This document shows positions 43,107-51,767 of a DNA stretch of 64,000 nt, piece after piece. The DNA is taken from assembly GCA_003285105.1 (NCBI GenBank), contig CP030158.1, positions 496,001 to 560,000 on the forward strand, given 5' to 3'. The stretch is from Roseithermus sacchariphilus. Lineage in GTDB: Bacteria; Bacteroidota; Rhodothermia; Rhodothermales; MEBIC09517. Under the pieces are notes generated by a model. The model did not search any database. It was not told the DNA's origin and worked only from the letters and a program-made list of their open reading frames with translations. The position numbers and the translations under genes are program-made. How positions within the stretch are numbered: the first letter of the stretch is position 1; each line of letters begins with the position of its first letter.

Positions 43107-44696
43107 TCACGCCGCGTACAGATCAGCCAGGTCCTCGGCTTCCTTGCGGATCGTCGCGGCGACCTCGTCGCTCATCACCCCGGTGGTCCGGATGGAGGCC
43201 AGCGCCTCGCCGTGCTGGAGCGTCAGCCGCTCGATGAGCTCCTTCTCGAACTGACGCACCTTCCCGGCCGGCACACGATCCAGCAACCCCTGCGTGGCGA
43301 CGTAGATGATCGCCACCTGCTGCTCGACCGGCACGGGCTGGTACTGGCCCTGCTTCAGCACTTCCACCAGGCGCTCGCCGCGGCGCAGCTGCCGCTGCGT
43401 GGCCGGGTCCAGGTCGGAGCCGAACTTGGAGAAGGCCTCCAGTTCGCGGTACTGGGCCAGGTCGAGGCGGAGCGTGCCGGAGACCTTCTTCATGGCCTTG
43501 ATCTGCGCGTTGCCGCCCACACGGGAGACGGAGATGCCGACGTTGATGGCCGGGCGCACGCCGGCGTTGAAGAGGTCGGCTTCCAGGTAGATCTGACCGT
43601 CCGTGATCGAGATCACGTTGGTCGGGATGTAGGCAGAGACGTCGCCGGCCTGCGTCTCGATCACCGGCAGTGCCGTGAGCGAACCGCCGCCCCGGACCTT
43701 GCCCTGGAGTGAGGCCGGCAGGTCGTTCATCTGCGCGGCCACCTCGTCGTTGTCGATGATCTTCGCCGCGCGCTCGAGCAGGCGGCTGTGCAGGTAGAAG
43801 ACGTCGCCCGGGTAGGCTTCGCGCCCCGGGGGGCGGCGCAGCAGCAGCGACACCTGGCGATAGGCAACGGCCTGCTTCGAGAGGTCGTCGTAGACCACCA
43901 GAGCATGACGCCCCGTATCCCGGAAGAACTCCCCGATGCAGGCCCCCGCGAACGGCGCGATGAACTGCTGCGGGGCCGGCAGCGAGGCCGAGGCGTTGAT
44001 GATGACCGTGTAGTCCATGGCGCCGTTCTCCTCGAGAGCGCGCTGGACCTGCGCCACCGTAGACGCCTTCTGCCCGACGGCCACGTAGACGCAGAAGACG
44101 GGCTTGTCTGTCTCATGCGTCTGCTTCTGGTTGATGATCGTGTCGATGAGCACGGCCGTCTTGCCCGTCTGCCGGTCGCCGATGACGAGTTCGCGCTGGC
44201 CGCGCCCGATGGGGATCATCGAGTCGATGGCCTTGATGCCGGTCTGCAGCGGCTCCTTCACGGGCTCGCGGTAGATCACGCCCGGCGCCTTGCGCTCCAG
44301 CGGCATCTCGTAGGCCTCCCCGGTGATCGGCCCCTTGCCGTCGATCGGGTTGCCGAGGGCGTCGATGACGCGGCCCAGCATGCCTTCGGAGACGCGGATG
44401 GAGGCGATGCGGTTGGTGCGGCGGGCCTCGTCGCCCTCCTTGACCTTGTCCACCTCGCCGAAGAGCACGGCCCCGACGTTGTCTTCTTCGAGGTTGAGCA
44501 CCATCCCGGTCACGCCGCTGCCGGGAAACTCGATCAGCTCGCCGGCGCGCACCTGGGTCAGGCCGTAGAGGCGGGCGATGCCGTCGCCCACCTGGAGCAC
44601 GGTCCCCACTTCGTAGACGTCGGTCCCGGCCTCGAAGCCGCCCAGTTCGCGCTTCAGGACGGAGGTTACCTCATCGGGTCGAATCGCCGTTGCCAT
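43107..44696 (-). CDS. atpA: ATP synthase F1 alpha subunit
   Basis: A 529-residue subunit of the F1 hexamer. The P-loop is [10 protein letters not shown]; other family segments are [66 protein letters not shown] and the signature [13 protein letters not shown]. The ATG at 44696 starts [20 protein letters not shown]. It lies 71 bp after atpH and before atpG in the operon. Confidence 0.98.
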   Translation of the reverse strand: MATAIRPDEVTSVLKRELGGFEAGTDVYEVGTVLQVGDGIARLYGLTQVRAGELIEFPGSGVTGMVLNLEEDNVGAVLFGEVDKVKEGDEARRTNRIASIRVSEGMLGRVIDALGNPIDGKGPITGEAYEMPLERKAPGVIYREPVKEPLQTGIKAIDSMIPIGRGQRELVIGDRQTGKTAVLIDTIINQKQTHETDKPVFCVYVAVGQKASTVAQVQRALEENGAMDYTVIINASASLPAPQQFIAPFAGACIGEFFRDTGRHALVVYDDLSKQAVAYRQVSLLLRRPPGREAYPGDVFYLHSRLLERAAKIIDNDEVAAQMNDLPASLQGKVRGGGSLTALPVIETQAGDVSAYIPTNVISITDGQIYLEADLFNAGVRPAINVGISVSRVGGNAQIKAMKKVSGTLRLDLAQYRELEAFSKFGSDLDPATQRQLRRGERLVEVLKQGQYQPVPVEQQVAIIYVATQGLLDRVPAGKVRQFEKELIERLTLQHGEALASIRTTGVMSDEVAATIRKEAEDLADLYAA

Positions 44697-44767
44697 GGTC
44701 TTTCTCGTCGGTTCAGGATGGGCGCCCGGCGCGTGAGCCTGCCTGGCCGGGCGCAATCACAATCGGA

Positions 44768-45322
44768 TCAGTTGGTTACGAATGCGCCCTGCTCCAGCTT
44801 CTCGCGCAGGGTGCTCAGTTGGTGCCGCACGCTGCCGTCGTAGACCGTATCGCCCACCCGGATGACGACGCCGCCGAGCAGCGACGGGTCCTGCTCCGTC
44901 TGCAGGCGGATACGCCGGCCGGTGAGGGCCTCCAGCGCCTCGCGCAGCTTTTTTTCTTCGTCCTCGGTCAGCGGATGCGCCACGCGGGCCCGGGCCTCCA
45001 CGATGCCCTGCTGCTCGTCGCGCAGCCGGCGGTAAGCCCGGACGATGGCCGGGAAGAGGCCTTCCCGCTCCTTCTCGATCAGCAGGGTGAGGAACCGCAG
45101 CGTGAGCGGCTGGACCCGGGGCCCGAAGAGCTGGTCCACGACGGCCTGCTTCTTCTCCCGGGGGATGACGGGGCTCTCGAACAACCGCACCAGCTCCCGG
45201 GAGTCGGCCAGCGCCTGACGGATGAGTTCGACGTCCGCGTCGATCTGCTCTACCTGTCGGGTTTCCCGGGCCTGCTCGTAGAGCGCCTGGGCGTATCGCC
45301 GTGCTACGATGGTGTCGCTCAT
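44768..45322 (-). CDS. atpH: ATP synthase F1 delta subunit (OSCP)
   Basis: A 184-residue peripheral-stalk subunit. The N-terminus SDTIVARRYAQALYEQARE and the C-terminal DPSLLGGVVIRVGDTVYDGSVRHQLSTLREKL are the two OSCP signatures. It connects the b subunits to the top of F1. The gene follows atpF by 77 bp. Confidence 0.96.
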   Translation of the reverse strand: MSDTIVARRYAQALYEQARETRQVEQIDADVELIRQALADSRELVRLFESPVIPREKKQAVVDQLFGPRVQPLTLRFLTLLIEKEREGLFPAIVRAYRRLRDEQQGIVEARARVAHPLTEDEEKKLREALEALTGRRIRLQTEQDPSLLGGVVIRVGDTVYDGSVRHQLSTLREKLEQGAFVTN

Positions 45323-45399
45323 GGGTCGGGGAGGAACGCGAGGGGCGCGGACGCACGGAGCCGCCGGTGCGGCGCCGCACGCCGGTCACGCCGCCCGGG

Positions 45400-45909
45400 T
45401 CAGTTCCTGGGAAGCTGGTTGATGAAGTCGTCCACGAGGCGGCGCTGACGGGCGGGATCCAGGTTCTCGGCCAGGATCTTCTCGGCGGCCTGGATGGCCA
45501 GGTCGGCCACCTCGGCGCGCAGGGCCTGGAGGGCACCCTGCTTCTCGCGCTCGATCTCGGCCTGGGCCTGCTCCTGCATCTGGCGGATCTGCGCGCGGGT
45601 GCGCTCGATCTCCTCGGTGCGCAGCTTCTCGGCGGCTTCACGGGCCTCCCGCAGGATGCGCTGCGCGTCCTGCTCCGCCTCGCGGCGCGCCCGGGCATTG
45701 TCGGCCTGGATCTGCCTGGCCTCGGCCAGGGCCTCCTCGGCCTTCCGGAGCGACATGTCGATGTTCTGCTCGCGCTCGGTCAGGGCTTTCGTGATCGGCC
45801 CCCAGGCGAAGCGATACAGGATGAACAACAACAGGCCGAAGGCAATGGCCTTCCAGAAGATGAGCCCGGCGTAAGGCTCCAGCAGGCCTGCGGCGACGAC
45901 GAAGGACAT
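45400..45909 (-). CDS. atpF: ATP synthase F0 b subunit
   Basis: A 169-residue stator subunit. One N-terminal membrane segment (LIFWKAIAFGLLLFILYRFAW) is followed by a long charged coiled coil rich in Ala, Glu, Arg and Gln, ending VDDFINQLPRN. Length is normal. It is separated from atpE by a 183-bp gap containing a strong hairpin. Confidence 0.96.
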   Translation of the reverse strand: MSFVVAAGLLEPYAGLIFWKAIAFGLLLFILYRFAWGPITKALTEREQNIDMSLRKAEEALAEARQIQADNARARREAEQDAQRILREAREAAEKLRTEEIERTRAQIRQMQEQAQAEIEREKQGALQALRAEVADLAIQAAEKILAENLDPARQRRLVDDFINQLPRN

Positions 45910-45982
45910 AATAACCGGTACCCTGGCTGATGATGAATCGAGGTCACGACGACCCCCGGCACGTGGGAAGCCGAGGCTGGAC

Positions 45983-46024
45983 AGCTCCCTGGCAGATGGC
46001 CCGGCGGCGATCTGCCAGGGAGCT
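45983..46024 (-). other. 15-bp perfect hairpin between atpE and atpF
   Basis: AGCTCCCTGGCAGAT and its exact inverse are separated by 12 nt. There is no U-tract, so an RNA stability or processing role that sets the higher expression of atpE relative to downstream genes is more likely than full termination. That role is an inference. Confidence 0.6.
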
Positions 46025-46092
46025 ACCCGACCCGTAACGGGCGGTAGCTCCTCCCACCCCGGATGGGGCGCAGGGACGTCTCCTCGCCGATC

Positions 46093-46320
46093 TTACTTGA
46101 TCGCGAGCAGAATGCAGATGACGAGGCCGAAGAGCGCCACACCTTCGATGAGGGCGGCCGCAATGATCATCGACGTCCGGATGTCGCCCGCGGCTTCAGG
46201 CTGCCGGGCGCTTCCTTCCATCGCGGAGGCCGCCAGGCGGCCGATGCCGACGCCAGCACCCAGCGCGACGAGCCCGGCACCGATGCCGGCTGCGAAAAAG
46301 GCCAGTCCAGTAGGTTCCAT
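46093..46320 (-). CDS. atpE: ATP synthase F0 c subunit
   Basis: A 75-residue proteolipid with two membrane helices joined by the polar loop ARQPEA. The ion-binding carboxylate is Glu in AAALIEGVALFGLVICILLA. The residue after Glu is Gly, not the Ser or Thr of sodium-type rings, which favours proton coupling. Length is normal. Confidence 0.96.
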   Translation of the reverse strand: MEPTGLAFFAAGIGAGLVALGAGVGIGRLAASAMEGSARQPEAAGDIRTSMIIAAALIEGVALFGLVICILLAIK

Positions 46321-46413
46321 AGTAAGCGTTGCGTTTGCAGTTACGAGAGGTACGTGTGAGCTAAGGGTACAAACCAGACCCGTCGCCGCGGCGGCGGGCC
46401 CGCGTGGATGTGC

Positions 46414-47628
46414 TTAACCGGCCATGGCCGGCTCGGCAGGTTTCGAAGAGCCGGCGATCGACGCCCCGTCTCCACTCAGAGGCAACGACGGCGCCGCCGC
46501 GGCATCATGATCCAGGGTCTCGTGCCACTCGGGCGTGTGACCTTCGTGCGCGTGATGCTCTTCGACGGCCATGCCAATGAACAGCGCCGAGAGCGCCGTG
46601 AAGACGTACGCCTGAATGAAGGCCACCAGCACCTTCAGCAGGTAGATGAAGACGGCCAGCGCCACGCTGACTGGCGAGACGAGCACGCCCACCACGCTGC
46701 CGAACAGCGCCGTGAAGATGAAAATCAGCCCGATCAGGCTCAGGATCACCAGATACCCGGCGGACATGTTGGCAAACAGACGCACCGCCAGCGCAAACGG
46801 CTTGGTGAACAACCCGAGCACCTCGACGGGAATCAGAATGAACTTGATGGGCACGGGCACACCCGGCGGCCAGAACACGTGCGCCCAGTAATCGCGCGAA
46901 CCACTGAACTGGGTGACAAAAAACGTGAACATCGCCAGCACGCCGGTGACGGCAATGTTGGCCGTGGCGGCCGCCCCGAACGGCACCAGCCCGATCAGGT
47001 TGCAGAACAGGATGAAGAAGAAGGCCGTCAGCAGATACGGCAGGAAGCGCGCGTATTTGTCGCCCAGGTTCGGCCGCGCGATGTCGTCGCGCACGAACAC
47101 GATCAGGGCTTCGAACAGATTCTGGAAGATCCCGCGCGGAGCCGAATCGCGCCCGATACCGCGTGCGTAGCGCCGCGCCAGGCTGACGAAGATGATCACA
47201 CAGAGCACCGCCGCCAGCAGCCCGAAGACGAGGTGCCGGGTGATCGAGAAGTCGACGACGATGCGCCCGCCGTCGGCCGGGACCAACTCGGCATAGACGT
47301 GCTCGTGCGACGCGATCAGTTCCTCGATACCGGCCACATCGTCGCTCGGCAGATGCACGTCTTCCCCGGTGACCACATCGTATTGCCCCGACGCGAGGGC
47401 GCTCGCCGTGCTGGCGTAGGCCCGGACGTCCCAGTTTCCATCGCCGTCCTGGATCAGAAAGATGCGGGGGAGTTCGACCTTGCCGAAGGGCGCGAAGTCG
47501 AGGTACACCCCGTCCGAGGCGTGCCCGATCAGGTCGAGCTGCCCGCCTTCGTCGGCCGCCCGGGCCGCAGGCGCCCCCAGCCCGATCAACAGGGCCATGG
47601 CCACGATGAGTCTACCGGAAGTAACCAT
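46414..47628 (-). CDS. atpB: ATP synthase F0 a subunit (long Bacteroidota form)
   Basis: A 404-residue protein. An N-terminal signal-like segment (LIVAMALLIGLGAPAARA) and about 130 extra periplasmic residues precede the usual a-subunit core, as in other Bacteroidota. The core has VFGLLAAVLCVIIFVSLARR, FCNLIGLVPFGAAATANIAVTG, and the essential Arg in PFALAVRLFANMSAGY. The C-terminal tail is unusual: VEEHHAHEGHTPEWHETLDHD is His-rich and is followed by a low-complexity end. The ATG at 47628 was chosen for the signal segment. Confidence 0.95.
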   Translation of the reverse strand: MVTSGRLIVAMALLIGLGAPAARAADEGGQLDLIGHASDGVYLDFAPFGKVELPRIFLIQDGDGNWDVRAYASTASALASGQYDVVTGEDVHLPSDDVAGIEELIASHEHVYAELVPADGGRIVVDFSITRHLVFGLLAAVLCVIIFVSLARRYARGIGRDSAPRGIFQNLFEALIVFVRDDIARPNLGDKYARFLPYLLTAFFFILFCNLIGLVPFGAAATANIAVTGVLAMFTFFVTQFSGSRDYWAHVFWPPGVPVPIKFILIPVEVLGLFTKPFALAVRLFANMSAGYLVILSLIGLIFIFTALFGSVVGVLVSPVSVALAVFIYLLKVLVAFIQAYVFTALSALFIGMAVEEHHAHEGHTPEWHETLDHDAAAAPSLPLSGDGASIAGSSKPAEPAMAG

Positions 47629-47704
47629 GCGATGGATCGTTCGTGAGGCTGTACCCGGCCGGCGCGTGGGGAAGCGGCCAGGACGACCGCCGGCACCGAC
47701 CGCG

Positions 47705-48010
47705 TCACGGCGTCGAGCGTGACGGCAGGCCCCGGTGCAGCCGGGATATTTCAACAATCAGTCCGATGATAAATACGACCAGAAACGAGCCGACGAACAC
47801 CCCGGCCTGCACGGCCAGCAGCGCCAGCACCAGCCCGACCAGCACGAGCGCCAGCACGAGGCGCACCAGCATCCCTCCGAAGAAGACCAGCATGAACGCC
47901 GGAGCGCGGTCGAAGCGGGCCGCCAGCCGCAGCGAGACCAGACTGGCCAGGACATACGACAACCCGATACCGACCCCCAGGGCAACGCTCAGCGAGAAGA
48001 TTCCTTCCAT
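47705..48010 (-). CDS. atpI: AtpI-like ATP synthase assembly protein
   Basis: A 101-residue, very hydrophobic protein with about three or four membrane spans (FSLSVALGVGIGLSYVLASL, FMLVFFGGMLVRLVLALVLVGLVLALLAVQAGVFVGSFLVVFIIGL). Its position directly upstream of atpB, together with atpZ, identifies it as the AtpI-type partner that helps assemble the c-ring. Sequence motifs are weak, so the name rests partly on context. The ATG at 48010 was chosen over an upstream start in noncoding sequence. Confidence 0.75.
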   Translation of the reverse strand: MEGIFSLSVALGVGIGLSYVLASLVSLRLAARFDRAPAFMLVFFGGMLVRLVLALVLVGLVLALLAVQAGVFVGSFLVVFIIGLIVEISRLHRGLPSRSTP

Positions 48011-48162
48011 GATGCGGCCGCCCTGCGCGGGGTGCCTCGGGTCGTCGTGCGAAAGCGGTGCGTGCAACGCGAAACTACGCAGAAAGGCTCCGCAGCCGTG
48101 GCAAATAGCGGTGAATAATGAATGAAAGGGCCGCTAATTGCTGGGACCCGCCTCGCCGCGCC

Positions 48163-48516
48163 TCACCCTGGCCCGGGAGTTCCCTCAGAGGTCTCTCCAG
48201 ACGGGCGTCCCGGCCGATCCCCGGCCGGTGGGCCGGAACGAGGCAGCGATCCTCCCGGAGGCCGGCGCGCGCGGCGGCTCAGCGTCTGGCTCAGCCGCAC
48301 GAGTTGCACGATCACCGACGCCATCCCCAGCATGGCCCCGCCCACGAGGAACCACGGCAGCGTGCCCAGCCACTGATCCAGGAGATACCCGCCCCCGATG
48401 GCGACGAGCATCGTGGCGGCCAGTTGCACCCCGAGGCTCAGATACGGCGCCGCCTCCCGGAACCCCGTCTGCCAGGACGACCGCGCCGGCGGCCGGTCGC
48501 CGGAATCCGCGGACAC
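48163..48516 (-). CDS. atpZ: AtpZ/AtpI family F0F1 accessory protein
   Basis: A 117-residue protein with two membrane segments, LGVQLAATMLVAIGGGYLLDQWLG and WFLVGGAMLGMASVIVQLVRL. The GGGYLLDQWLGTLPWF pattern is the AtpZ signature. It starts with GTG at 48516, 5 bp after the bactofilin stop codon, so it is probably coupled to it. The C-terminal 35 residues are Pro/Arg/Gly-rich and disordered. Confidence 0.88.
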   Translation of the reverse strand: MSADSGDRPPARSSWQTGFREAAPYLSLGVQLAATMLVAIGGGYLLDQWLGTLPWFLVGGAMLGMASVIVQLVRLSQTLSRRARRPPGGSLPRSGPPAGDRPGRPSGETSEGTPGPG

Positions 48517-48521
48517 GTCGG

Positions 48522-49013
48522 TCAGCGGGCGGCTTTCGGCGAAGCCGGCGTCTCGCTCGGAGACGCCTCACCGTTCGCCTTCGGCACGGGAGCCACCCCG
48601 GCGCGCGCATCCGGCCCCGCCTCCTTTTTCTGCATCTCGCACTGACCGTCGAACGCCGCCCCTTCTTCCATGATCAGGCGCCGGGTGCGGATGTTGCCCT
48701 CGACCCGTGCCGTGCTGCGCAGCAGCAGCCGCTCCTCGACGATCAGGTCCCCCTGCACGCGGCCGGAGACGTCGGCGCTGGCTGCCACCACCTCCCCTTC
48801 GATGGCGCCTTCCGGGGCGACGCTCACCTTGCCACCCACCTTCAGCTTGCCGATCACCCGACCGCTGACGCGTACATCACCGTCGGATTGCAGCGTGCCT
48901 TCCAGCACCGTACCCTCGCCCACCATGTTCACATGGGCCGGGCCTGCCCCATTGCCTTTCGTCTGTCTGGTCATCTCGTGCTCCTTGCCGTTACCGTTGC
49001 TGAAGAGTGCCAT
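48522..49013 (-). CDS. Bactofilin
   Basis: A 163-residue cytoskeletal polymer-forming protein. The core (about residues 30-125) is a right-handed beta-helix of hexapeptide-like turns: MVGEGTVLEGTLQSDGDVRVSGRVIGKLKVGGKVSV is split over several rungs, followed by GAIEGEVVAASADVSGRVQGDLIV and STARVEGNIRTRRLIMEEGA. The C-terminal tail is Pro/Ala-rich. It lies between an M23 peptidase gene and atpZ; bactofilin plus M23 peptidase pairs shape the cell in other bacteria. The ATG at 49013 gives MALFSNGNGK. Confidence 0.93.
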   Translation of the reverse strand: MALFSNGNGKEHEMTRQTKGNGAGPAHVNMVGEGTVLEGTLQSDGDVRVSGRVIGKLKVGGKVSVAPEGAIEGEVVAASADVSGRVQGDLIVEERLLLRSTARVEGNIRTRRLIMEEGAAFDGQCEMQKKEAGPDARAGVAPVPKANGEASPSETPASPKAAR

Positions 49014-49096
49014 CGTCTTGTTCGTGTGATAGGAGGATATCGAAACGTGAACAAGGGGCCGACGACGCACCGCCGGCCTCATGAACGCCGTCGTGC

Positions 49097-49999
49097 TCAG
49101 GGGCCAATGAAATACGTTTGCGGATCCTGTGCCAGGCCGTCCCGCCAGAGCTCGAAGTGGAGGTGCGGGCCGGTGGTCACCTCTCCGGTGTTGCCGCTGA
49201 CCGCGATGGCCTCGCGATCCCGCACCCGGTCCCCGATGCGCTTGAGCAGGCGCTGGTTGTGTTTGTAGACGGATACGTAGCCGTCGGCGTGGTGGACGGC
49301 GATGACATAGCCGCCTTCGTGGGTCCAGTCGGCAAAGATCACGTACCCGTCGCCGATGGAACGGACGACCGTGCCTTCCTCGGCGGCAATATCGACCGCG
49401 AAGTGGCCGGTGCGAGCGTCGAAGCCGCGCGTAAAGTAGCCGCTGACGGGCGGCAGCGCCGGCAGACGCAGGCTGGGCAGGAATCGCCGGGGGGCGTCCG
49501 AGGCCGGCATCACCGCCGCCTTCGCCGAGGGGAGCCGCGTGAGCGGGAGTGCCGGCTGCTGGTGGTCCTGCCAGTCGCCGGAGGGCTCGGCGGCCAGGCC
49601 GGCGAGTTCCCCCGTGACGACGGCCTCGCCCTCGGGGGCTTCTGTGCCTGCCCACATCTCGGAATCGAGCTCGCCCATGACGAGCTGCTGCAATTGCACC
49701 ATGTACTGCCGCTGCATGTCGAGCGAGTCCTGAAGCGCCGCCAGGCGCAACGCGTTCAGGCGCGCATCCCGGCGGATCTCGCTGGTCCCGTAGCCGGGGA
49801 TCAGCTCGCGCACGGGCGTGAAGACGATCAGGCAGACCATCAGCACCGCCGCCCCCAGCGCCACCCCGCCCAGCCCGAGCCAGAGCGTTCGCGGCCGCAG
49901 ATGATACTGCCGGGGCGGATCGGTGGCCTGCTCGTCGACGACGATGACCGTGTAGACCCGATCCAGATGACGCGTGAATTCCAGGAGAAAGGATAGCAT
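49097..49999 (-). CDS. M23 family (LytM) peptidoglycan endopeptidase, membrane-anchored
   Basis: A 300-residue protein with a single membrane segment near residues 40-60 (LGLGGVALGAAVLMVCLIVFTP), a short coiled coil (RRDARLNALRLAALQDSLDMQRQYMVQLQQL) and a C-terminal M23 domain. The zinc ligands are seen in RTGHFAVDIAA (His and Asp) and TGPHLHFELW (last His), with VHHADGYVSVYKHN between. It should cleave peptidoglycan crosslinks. It is 83 bp upstream of the bactofilin gene, which suggests a joint role in cell shape. Confidence 0.93.
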   Translation of the reverse strand: MLSFLLEFTRHLDRVYTVIVVDEQATDPPRQYHLRPRTLWLGLGGVALGAAVLMVCLIVFTPVRELIPGYGTSEIRRDARLNALRLAALQDSLDMQRQYMVQLQQLVMGELDSEMWAGTEAPEGEAVVTGELAGLAAEPSGDWQDHQQPALPLTRLPSAKAAVMPASDAPRRFLPSLRLPALPPVSGYFTRGFDARTGHFAVDIAAEEGTVVRSIGDGYVIFADWTHEGGYVIAVHHADGYVSVYKHNQRLLKRIGDRVRDREAIAVSGNTGEVTTGPHLHFELWRDGLAQDPQTYFIGP

Positions 50000-50149
50000 G
50001 GCAGGCCGCAGGCTGGCGTCGTCACGGAAAGCCTCGTAGCGCGCTCAACGAGGGCTTACCGAGGCGGTTCCTCGAATCGAGCGAGAAGACCTTGCCGCCC
50101 GAACAGCCCGGCACGCCCCGGCTCCACGCACCCTTCACACCGGCCCATC

Positions 50150-50180
50150 TTGACATTTCCGGCGTACTCTCGTACTTTTG
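50150..50180 (+). promoter_or_regulatory. Candidate rpsT promoter
   Basis: TTGACA at 50150-50155 and TACTTTTG at 50173-50180 are 17 bp apart. The second box fits the Bacteroidota TAnnTTTG consensus at -7. It lies 65 bp upstream of the rpsT start, in the region shared with the divergent M23 gene. Confidence 0.65.
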
Positions 50181-50244
50181 CGGGCTAATTGCAGGCAATG
50201 ACGCCCGATCCGAAGCTACTCCATCATCGCGTTCAACATATTCC

Positions 50245-50499
50245 ATGCCACAGCACAAATCCGCGAAGAAACGCGTTCGGCAGAACGAGAAGCGCCGGCT
50301 CCACAACCGCCAGCTTCGCAGCCGGATGCGCACGATGATCAAGAAGCTGCAGACGACCGAGGATCCCGCCGAGGCCCAGACGCTGCTGAACGCCGTCAAG
50401 GCCTACGTGGACCGGCTGGCCACCAAGCGGATCATCCATCCGAACAAGGCGGCCCATTACAAGAGCCGGCTGGAAAAGCACGTGAACACCCTCGGGTGA
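50245..50499 (+). CDS. rpsT: 30S ribosomal protein S20
   Basis: An 84-residue highly basic protein with the S20 hallmarks: PQHKSAKKRVRQNEKRRLHNRQLRSRMRTMIKKL at the N-terminus and LIHPN-like RIIHPNKAAHYKSRLEKHVN at the end. The ATG at 50245 was chosen because the upstream frame is noncoding and S20 starts at this point. A terminator follows 33 bp downstream, so it is monocistronic. Confidence 0.97.
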   Translation: MPQHKSAKKRVRQNEKRRLHNRQLRSRMRTMIKKLQTTEDPAEAQTLLNAVKAYVDRLATKRIIHPNKAAHYKSRLEKHVNTLG

Positions 50500-50531
50500 C
50501 GCTGACATCCCTTCGGTCTCGCCCCCGCTAC

Positions 50532-50565
50532 AAAAGCCTGTCTCCGCGCCGGGAGACAGGCTTTT
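50532..50565 (+). terminator. Rho-independent terminator after rpsT
   Basis: AAAAGCCTGTCTCC and GGAGACAGGCTTTT form a perfect 14-bp stem with a short loop (GCGCCG) and a T-run. Confidence 0.93.
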
Positions 50566-50643
50566 CTCATACCTGCCTCCGGCGCCGGGCCCGTGCCGGC
50601 GGCCATTTTTTACCCGGCCCCTACCCTTTTCGTCCGGATCGTG

Positions 50644-50651
50644 TAATTTTG
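50644..50651 (+). promoter_or_regulatory. TAATTTTG -7 promoter element upstream of the PKD/OmpA gene
   Basis: TAATTTTG fits the TAnnTTTG consensus of Bacteroidota promoters and lies 84 bp upstream of the start codon. The matching upstream box is not clear. Confidence 0.5.
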
Positions 50652-50735
50652 GGCGTTCTTCGCTAGTTTGTGCCGCACCTTGCCCCCAGCCCCAGACCCA
50701 TCGTCAACCCAACCCATCTCCAAGGAGGCTTTCCT

Positions 50736-51668
50736 ATGACCAAGCACCCCTCCATCGTCTATCCCCTCGCGCTCCTCGTCGGCGTGCTGGCCCTGGCCGG
50801 TTGTGGTAAACCGGTGCGTACCCTGACGGTCACCGGCCCGGATACCCTGCGCGTGGAACAGACGGGGACGTTCACCGCATCCGTGAACGAAGACGCCAAA
50901 CCTCCCATCGAGTATACCTGGACGTTCAGCAACCAGGAGACGGCTTCGGGCAGCACGGTGACCCACACGTTCTACGCCCCCGGCACCTACACCGTCAACG
51001 TGACGGCCTCGAACAAGAAAGGCAAGCGCAGCGTCTCGCAGCAGAAGCAGGTGTACGTCTACCGGCCGCCGGTGCCGGCCGCGATCGTCTCGGCCACGGC
51101 CAACCCGATGAGCCCGGACACCCGCACCGCCGTCAACTTCAGCGGCAGCGCCCAGGGCGATGCGCCCATCACCTACCGCTGGGACTTCGGCGACGGCAGC
51201 ACGGCATCGGGGGCGTCGGCCTCGCACACGTACAGCCGCCCCGGCACCTACACGGCCACCTTCACGGCCTCGAACGAAGCCGGCTCGGACAGCCGCACGC
51301 TGACGATCAACGTGCGCATCTACGAGGCGCCCTACTGCGCCACCGTCACGGAGATGAACTCGGCCTTCTTCGAGCGCAACTCCAGCACGCTCACGGCCGA
51401 CGCCCGGGCCGCCCTCAACGAGAACGTGCAGGTGCTGCGCGACTGCCCGAACACGAACGTGCGGGTGGAAGCCTTCGCCGCGCCGGGTGAACGCAACGCC
51501 CAGCAGCTCTCGGACGACCGCGCCCGGGCCGTGCAGGAGTTCTACACCGGCGCCGGCATCACCGCCAGCCGCATCACGGCCATGGGCATGGGCCGCGTCC
51601 AGGGCGTGACGAGCAAGAAGGAGGGCGCCGACCAGTACCGCCGCGCCGACTCGATCCCGATCCGGTAA
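50736..51668 (+). CDS. PKD-domain / OmpA-like lipoprotein
   Basis: A 310-residue lipoprotein: the signal segment YPLALLVGVLALAGC ends in a lipobox cysteine. Two PKD domains follow (YTWTFSNQETASGSTVTHTFYAPGTYTVNVTASN and YRWDFGDGSTASGASASHTYSRPGTYTATFTASN). Residues about 205-310 are OmpA-like: EMNSAFFERNSSTLTADARAALNENVQVLRDCPNTNVRVEAFA, NAQQLSDDRARAVQEFYTGAGI and RITAMGMGRVQG. It probably tethers the outer membrane to peptidoglycan. The ATG at 50736 has the strong site CAAGGAGG 8 nt upstream. A terminator follows. Confidence 0.9.
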   Translation: MTKHPSIVYPLALLVGVLALAGCGKPVRTLTVTGPDTLRVEQTGTFTASVNEDAKPPIEYTWTFSNQETASGSTVTHTFYAPGTYTVNVTASNKKGKRSVSQQKQVYVYRPPVPAAIVSATANPMSPDTRTAVNFSGSAQGDAPITYRWDFGDGSTASGASASHTYSRPGTYTATFTASNEAGSDSRTLTINVRIYEAPYCATVTEMNSAFFERNSSTLTADARAALNENVQVLRDCPNTNVRVEAFAAPGERNAQQLSDDRARAVQEFYTGAGITASRITAMGMGRVQGVTSKKEGADQYRRADSIPIR

Positions 51669-51711
51669 TCCGGCATCCCGGCCCGTCCAATCCCCATCCA
51701 ACCAAGGCACG

Positions 51712-51748
51712 CGGGGGAGGGAGCGTAGCTCCTTCCCCCGTTTTTTTT
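51712..51748 (+). terminator. Rho-independent terminator after the PKD/OmpA gene
   Basis: CGGGGGAGGGAGC and GCTCCTTCCCCCG pair around a small loop and are followed by eight T residues. It ends 20 bp before the stop codon of the convergent AraC gene. Confidence 0.93.
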
Positions 51749-51767
51749 GGGCCGGACCGGCGGGCCA

